Shown here piece after piece: positions 57,688-64,000 of a DNA stretch of 64,000 bases. The translations under genes and the position numbers were made by a program. The notes beneath the pieces were generated by a model. The model was not told where the DNA came from. It did no database searches and saw only the letters and a list, made by a program, of their open reading frames with translations. The DNA is from Takifugu bimaculatus (Eukaryota; Chordata; Actinopteri; Tetraodontiformes; Tetraodontidae): the NCBI GenBank assembly GCA_004026145.2, contig CP034975.1, positions 9,891,418 to 9,955,417 on the forward strand, in the 5' to 3' direction. Position 1 is the first letter of the stretch, and each line of letters starts with the position of its first letter.

Positions 57688-60600
57688 GGGGGGCGGGGGC
57701 AAGAAGAATAAAGGCAAGAGGAGCAGGCAAGAGTGGAGTGCATTTTCAGCATAACAGTGAATCCCTAAATAAGCTTGCTGAATTTCAAGCGACTTTTTAT
57801 CCATTAATGTGTTTGTTAGTGTCGAGGCAACGACTGTCACGCTTCTTCTCTTCACTTCACGTGGGCCCCACAAACGATGGGCCTCCGTGGTTCTTTCGAG
57901 GCTCGCCTGGAGCTTTACGCGCAAACTGAGCCAAATTGACAACCAGGTAAGCGGAGTAAGTCTTAATTTGCCAACATCAGCAGAACTGAAGAAAGCAACC
58001 GCTCACTTAAGATCAGCCCAGAGCAGCAGCAGTTTACTGCAGCGTCTCTCAATTGAGGGTTTTAAGCAGATGATATGGTATTAAATTGCCACTCGAACAA
58101 GCGCGGCATATATATTAAAGTACCGGTATATATTTTTGGGTTTTTCAAGGCCAGCGTCAACCACTCACTTTCCCTGTTGGTTTTCCTCTGATATCATATT
58201 TGTAGGGCTGTATCTGTAGCATTTATTTAAAAGAAATCAATGTTAATTGTATAATTCAGGCAGGACTTGGGTGTGAGTCAGCAAGTCCGGCTGCCAACTC
58301 CTTTTTGGCACCTTTTACACAAACCTCAGTGCCATTCTGGCCACATGCCTTCCTTCTACGGCCATCCCCTCCTCCTCCCCCCCTCCTTTAAGGATCACTC
58401 CTGACAATCATCTGTGAGCTGTAACTGAGTCGCAGTTTGTGTTTATGTGTTATTTATTTTTTCATATCCCAGCAGTCAATGGTATCACTGAATTTCTGAA
58501 CTTTTTTTAATCCCCTTAACTCCCCTGATCTTTCTCATAGACTTTAATGTACAAATGAGCTCCTTATAAGGGTAATACAAGTATTTAAATCTGATGCTAG
58601 TCACGCCATCTTCTAGCTATTCTCTTATTACCTCCTGAGCCTCATTTCCTCTTGTTTTATCCTGTATTTGAGCTTTGCTCTTCCACCTCAACTTACTGAG
58701 GGACAAATTTCAAAAATCTCTTTAAATACCGCTGTTTCATCATCTATATTATAATTCTGATCGTGTTTGAATATTCACTTTAATCTGGAGGTTCTTCCTC
58801 TAAACTGTTTAGAATTCTTTTTTAAAAATGGCATGTTGATTCATCCTGACAAGGCTCAACCATGAGACAGATGATGAGGCACACCTCAGATATCTCCAGA
58901 TTCTCATTTGGCAGAAAGATCTGCCAGTGCTGCTATATATAGGTGCCATATTCCTTGAGAAAATGACTTTGTCTCATTTGTGTCACAGTCTGCAAAACTG
59001 TGGCACTTACACCACCCCAGGCAAGGTTAAACTGCATTTCTGCCCTCATGCATACTGCAATTCTGATTGCTGTCCTTGCTGTTCTGCATGTCACAGGATC
59101 ATACATGCAGGGATTTACTTTCTCTTCCATTAGCACAGCCAGCATGCTAACAGTACTGCATGATGTTTTTTTGAAGCTACACATTGAGATTTTAATGATC
59201 CATGTCCAGCCTGATAATAAGGTCAGAATTATAGACATAAAAAGCTTTAGGTCAGGCATTGCCTTATAGATTTAGCCTGTTTATGTTTTTATAATAAGGG
59301 TGATGTCTGGATTTTGATTGCATTGTTGGTTCTCTGCACTTCTGCCTCATTGCACAAGAATATTGAAAGCAAACATATTTATTTGATCTGCATCTATGCA
59401 TCCTGCGTGTGTCAGCTGTTTGTTGGACAGTATCTCCTACAAATGAGGAGTCTCCTCATTGGTTCCTTCAATCCTTATGTCCTGGTCTGAAAAAGCCTCA
59501 TTTGCACAGTTATTTTTATGGTTGCTCACACTTTGATGGGCGTTTTCGCTGCCTGGCTGGTACGGCAGCTGACACGGTGTAAATCTGTTCTACTGCCGTC
59601 ATGAAAATATGGAGAACACATGAAAAAAAAAAAAGACAGACTATAGTTGCCACATGTGTGCAAGAGAAAACCACAAAGGGAAAAAAGTAGGTCATGTATT
59701 CCACAAGGAGTGAGTTTAACAGTGAAAATCTTTCAAAGCCATAAATAAAAAAAACAAGGCAGAGTCGCAACACGAGGCTGTTACATCATGAAAGAGATTT
59801 GTCTCCTATCAGGAATTAGTAGGTTACCGTTCAACCCACATGCACATCAAAGTGTTTAAATGAAGCTTTCATCACTGTAGAGAAGCAACCTTCTAATAAC
59901 ATATTTTCCTCTCCACGTTTTACAGTGACAGTGTTCATACTGATATTTGGGGTTTATAGATCCACAATGGCCAAACAAGAAGGCAGAAAGTCAGTGTTTC
60001 TTCATGACTGGACAGGTCGGTACCTTTGGCCTCGATGGCTCTGACTCCACCACTCAGCAGGGAGCCTGACAGATTTGCACCTTGAACCCTGCTGCCTATG
60101 ACAGGATCACACGGTGCCCACCAACCCCCCCCCCCCAAAAAGATTTGAAATTTAAGTGGGGAGCCACTCTTCAGTATAAGGGTTTTGTGTTTTCAACTCA
60201 TTAAAATGTGGGCACTTACAACGTCTGACACACTGACACTCACCACCCACGCGGAAATTTCCAATGTCAGACTTGCAGCTGACAATTTGATTTCACGCCG
60301 CTCCCTTTTAGCCGTGACTCAAATATTTAGCGCCACCGCTAGCAGGCTAGAAACGTCTGAGATGAAGGGTTTTGGGAGAAGATGATCTGTGCTGATATCT
60401 TTTTACATTGTTTTATAACCGACACGCTTCACTCAGGTCCGCAGGTGACCTGATGTGCTTGTTTGCGGACCGTGGGAAGAAATCAGGCCGCACCATACTT
60501 AAGCACAGTCGTCTATTATGCTTAAAACCATTCCTAATCAATTCTTTTCCTCTTTGTGGAACATTAAAAAATGTTGCATTAATAAAGCTTGTCATTCATC

Positions 60601-62560
60601 ATTGGAAATGAGTGCCTCATGACCGCTATTAGGGGATTTTTTTCTGCTTCATGATACAAAAATGAGCACATTGTACCTAGAGATATTTCTTTTATTCCCC
60701 TTAAAAAACACACATCATGTGCTTAAGCCTTTCTGTTTACCTTCACAATATTAGATCACCTAGACATTTTTTAATTCACAGCCTGTGGCTGAATAATCTG
60801 TCTAAATTTTGATATTACACTGATAAAAGGCTGGTGTAATTTCCTTAAAATCTGTCAGTGCCATGGAAGAAAGATGGCTCAGATCTGGGTTAGATGTGTA
60901 CATAATTTACTTTGCTCCACTTCTTTCAGTAGTTGGTGCTATGATGATAGAGAGATAAAAAATGTATTAAGGAGTTATTTTGTAGTATAATGTTTTACTT
61001 TAGACCAAGGTGCTTCTCTCAGTGGAGCAAGCAAATAAATGGAATTGGATTACGTTGCAGGGGGTCCAACCGATCAAAGGTTTATTTGATGTAATAGTTT
61101 TTCACTCTTGGTGTATTAATTGTACATCTGTCTGTCGGATTTAATAAATACTTGTGGGGTTTTTTTGAAAAATCTACACAAGACACACAGGAGACGCACA
61201 AATGGCTGGTTTTAAATGTTTCCCCTCAACTGTCCACTGAGAAATAACTAAATTTGGACTGGAATGAGATGAAAAAAAGAATAGAACTGGCAAAGATGGG
61301 GAGTGATAATGAGGAAAATAAGAGGTGGGGGATAGAGATATGCAGGAAATTCATAGAGGGAATATGTTAATTTGAGGGGATGGTGAGATTAAGAAGAGTC
61401 ATATCAGGACGCGTGCCCTCCAGAGATTTGACTCTAATCCACCATACTTGCTCTATGTGGCTCTATTTAATAAATAAGTTCTCAAGAAATGCAAGTTTCT
61501 GAACAGTAGACAAGAATAAAAAACTGGAGGCTCACCCAAACCTATATGAACTGTAACATGTACCTATTTTTATGCATTGTTGTGGGGCTGAGTGGAAGAA
61601 AATGTTTACAATTTCCGTGTGTTTTTTAAAACGACAGACTGACTCAGGGGATGTGGTGAAAATGTGTATTCGTTTGTCTGAGTAAAAGGGAACTGTGACA
61701 GCTAGAGTGGTTGCAGCGTAGTGTACTGTAAGTAGAGCGAAGTCGCTTCCCTGGAGCAGTTAATAAAAGATGATGCTGCAAAATGGATACCAGCTGAAGC
61801 TCTGACAGGGACAAAAGATACAACTGTGCTTTTCTTCTTTGTGTTTGGTTAAAGATTGATGCTTGCATTGTTTTTTGGGGGGGGGCTTTGTTTGGCAATT
61901 ACAGCCAAAATGATCATGTAGAGACTGAGATCTAGTAAAAATTTCCAAAAAGAAAATGCAAATTTAACACAAATGTGCAGTTTAAGTACAACATTGTAGC
62001 GTCAGGCAGTAACAAATATACCGTAGATATATGCAGCACTGCAGATGCTATGAAGTCAGGCTCTTCATGATCCTCACAGACAATTATACCCTCCAGAAGT
62101 CCTTATCTATTGTTGCAGCGCATTTACCATATAGCACAAATATAAATGTTCATTTGCATAATTACATGCTGCACTACCATGAATCAACTTCTTTTTTTCC
62201 AGTGTTGAGAGAGCGACAGGGGGCTTTTGGTACGCTGTAAAACTGGAGTCCAACTGAGAGACTGCAGGAAATTGGGGCATGCTGTCCACATCTACATCAA
62301 CAGAAGAGACAAGACTTGTGTTTGTGACATCAAGATAGATATATGGCTGCCTAGAGAGAGAGACGCTATTAGAAGTCATTTTCTTGTTTTAGGTGGAATG
62401 CATTGCAAAGCTGTCAATTATAAAATACAGCTGGTTTTGATACAGTGTTCAGGATTTAAACAAAAGATACATAGCACAACACATAGCATTTGGCTTATAA
62501 TTAGGCAAACACACTGTTTACATTGTGTGTATTGGCAGGCACAAATGAAAATGCACACAC
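56225..62560. other. Gap between med1 and stac2
   Basis: No coding exon recognised; FBXL20, which lies here in human, was not seen. The stretch 57060-57350 is G+C-richer and was read in all frames without a convincing protein. Much of 58400-62000 is plain AT-rich DNA. Confidence 0.45.
57652..57699. repeat. (GT)n followed by a 23-base G run
   Basis: About nine GT units run into 23 consecutive G, then C and five G. The G run could form a quadruplex and is prone to sequencing error. Confidence 0.9.
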
Positions 62561-62565
62561 ATGCG

Positions 62566-62680
<115 letters not shown>

Positions 62681-63232
62681 CTGTCCTTGGTGCTGATTCA
62701 GCCACCCATGCTGGGCTGCTTGTGCTCTTGTTAAACTGCTGTGTCTCTCTGGTGACCAACGGCTCAGGAAATATGCTTATAAAGGATTTCATTTTGTACA
62801 GTTTGACTCAATCACACAAGAGGCTGTTTAGCACGTTTTGTTTCCACATTTGCTGTAGCCATCTTATTAAAGTGTTTTGTTTTTCTTTAAATGTACCCTT
62901 CATATTAAACATTAAATTAAGTTTTGGACAAATTGCCTTAATGAATAGATTTGAGATATTTTTAGGGTTGGTTGACTGTAGATCTTTCCTGACCTTAAGC
63001 TGGACCAACACAAAATGATAAACTGGCACTTTTATTTTGGCAAATGGAATTCGAGCTTAGCTTTTGAAGGGAACTAAATATAACACCGAGGCTAATTTGC
63101 TTAACAATTATGTACATATGAATATAAATGAAGGACACAAACAGCGGCGTTTTGTATTATAATTAGCAGGCAAACAAATACTATTAAATTCAACGTTGCC
63201 CCACCCACTTCGTCGACGTCTTTGGTCGTACA

Positions 63233-63620
63233 CCAATCACAAAACACTCTGCTGGTAATTCGAGCAGAAAAGACCAATCGGATTAAGCGCTTTTTTTATC
63301 ATGGCAAAAATTAAAGTTGTAAGAGCGCGTGTGTGTGCGCGAGGAGACCTGAACTAGCCACAGAAGAAGAGAGGAGCGCGAGCTAGTTTAAGGGGTCTCT
63401 GTTTCTTTCGACAGCCGAAGAAGAAGCGAAGTTTCGGAGGATTTCTAGTGAACAGGCGACAAAAGTCAGATTGTCAGATGGATACTGGCGACGCAAAGGT
63501 GTCCTGACACCTGAACTACCAAGACACCGCGGCGGTGCTCGGACCTGTGCGTGCGTAGCCGCCTCTTTTTCCCCCGCAGTGGACTTCTCACTTTGTTTCT
63601 GGTGAATCTTCTGTGACGAG
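63233..63620 (+). promoter_or_regulatory. stac2: Promoter and 5' UTR region of stac2
   Basis: Two CCAAT boxes (63233-63237 and 63274-63278) precede a CpG-rich stretch (GAGCGCGTGTGTGTGCGCGA near 63323) and a leader running to the ATG at 63621. No clear TATA box was found. The start site is probably between 63310 and 63400. Confidence 0.45.
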
Positions 63621-63704
63621 ATGACGGAAATCAGCGAAAAGGAAAACGAACCCCAAAACCTACACCGACCGCAGGCTACTGTGCCCAACCAAACGGAATC
63701 CAAG
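63621..63704 (+). CDS. stac2: SH3 and cysteine-rich domain protein 2, first coding exon (partial)
   Basis: STAC2 is an adaptor with a C1 zinc domain and SH3 domains that binds voltage-gated calcium channels. Only the first coding exon is in the window: 28 codons starting MTEISEKENEP, ending Glu-Ser-Lys, then donor GTAGGT. Human STAC2 starts MTEMSEKENEP and has a similarly placed Thr-Lys before its first conserved Arg/Lys-rich block. The match is short but distinctive, and STAC2 lies two genes from MED1 in human in the matching orientation. The remaining exons lie beyond base 64000. Confidence 0.8.
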
Positions 63705-64000
63705 GTAGGTTGATCGCACACTTGTTTAAATATGAAGACCTTTTCATTTCAGAAACGAGCGCCTTAAGTCACACTTACTTAAATCGTTGGGAACGGAAAC
63801 TAATCTGTCTGACTCGAGGGTAATTCTGTACAGGTATTGCATAACAACTATAACCCGCTTTAATTCCTGTAGCAATTTCAGCCTCGAGGTTAAAGGGCAG
63901 ATAAGACACACAGGACCGTGTTGGTAAGTGTCACTGCAAAACAGAATATGAACCACAGTTTCGACTTCATAGTTTGATGGTCCAGGCCAAAGGAAAAAAA
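63705..64000 (+). other. stac2: Start of stac2 intron 1
   Basis: Non-coding sequence following the exon 1 donor. Nothing else was recognised before the window ends. Confidence 0.6.

Overview
The window is nuclear DNA of a teleost fish. It has short-intron vertebrate genes with GT-AG splicing, AT-rich gaps full of CA/GA microsatellites, and repeats of fish type (a Tc1/mariner copy, L2/Rex-like LINE fragments, a hAT-like element, a Penelope-like foldback). Six protein-coding genes were identified by reading exons and comparing them with remembered vertebrate proteins. No database search was run.

Layout. (1) 2179-13391, minus: aldh18a1 (delta-1-pyrroline-5-carboxylate synthase), 17 coding exons whose summed length is exactly 793 codons, with three transposon insertions in its introns. 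(2) 13.4-17.3 kb: a repeat-rich gap. (3) 17350-18443, plus: pnmt, 3 exons. (4) 20390-24907, minus: ppp1r1b (DARPP-32), 5 small exons that no long open frame reveals. (5) 28.1-30.9 kb, plus: neurod2, a probable non-coding first exon and one coding exon. (6) 31-45.9 kb: a 15 kb gap with no recognised gene but several segments that look like conserved regulatory DNA. (7) 45922-55653, plus: med1, 16 exons. (8) 56.2-63.2 kb: a gap with microsatellites. (9) 63621-63704, plus: first coding exon of stac2, which runs off the window.

The order pnmt - ppp1r1b - neurod2 - med1 - stac2 is a thinned version of human 17q12 (PNMT-TCAP-STARD3-PPP1R1B-NEUROD2-CDK12-MED1-FBXL20-STAC2). Four human neighbours were not seen and pnmt is flipped. 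The genes do not form one pathway, although pnmt (adrenaline synthesis), ppp1r1b (dopamine/PKA signalling) and neurod2 (neuronal differentiation) all serve neural or neuroendocrine cells.

Main points of interest: a Glu replaces the Cdk5-site Thr (mammalian Thr75) in DARPP-32; neurod2 has unusual bHLH residues and a one-base frameshift before its conserved tail; med1 has a one-base frameshift in its glycine tract; aldh18a1 has tandem splice donors that would give the known two-residue Val-Asn isoform switch; and neurod2's intron holds a perfect 16-bp hairpin.
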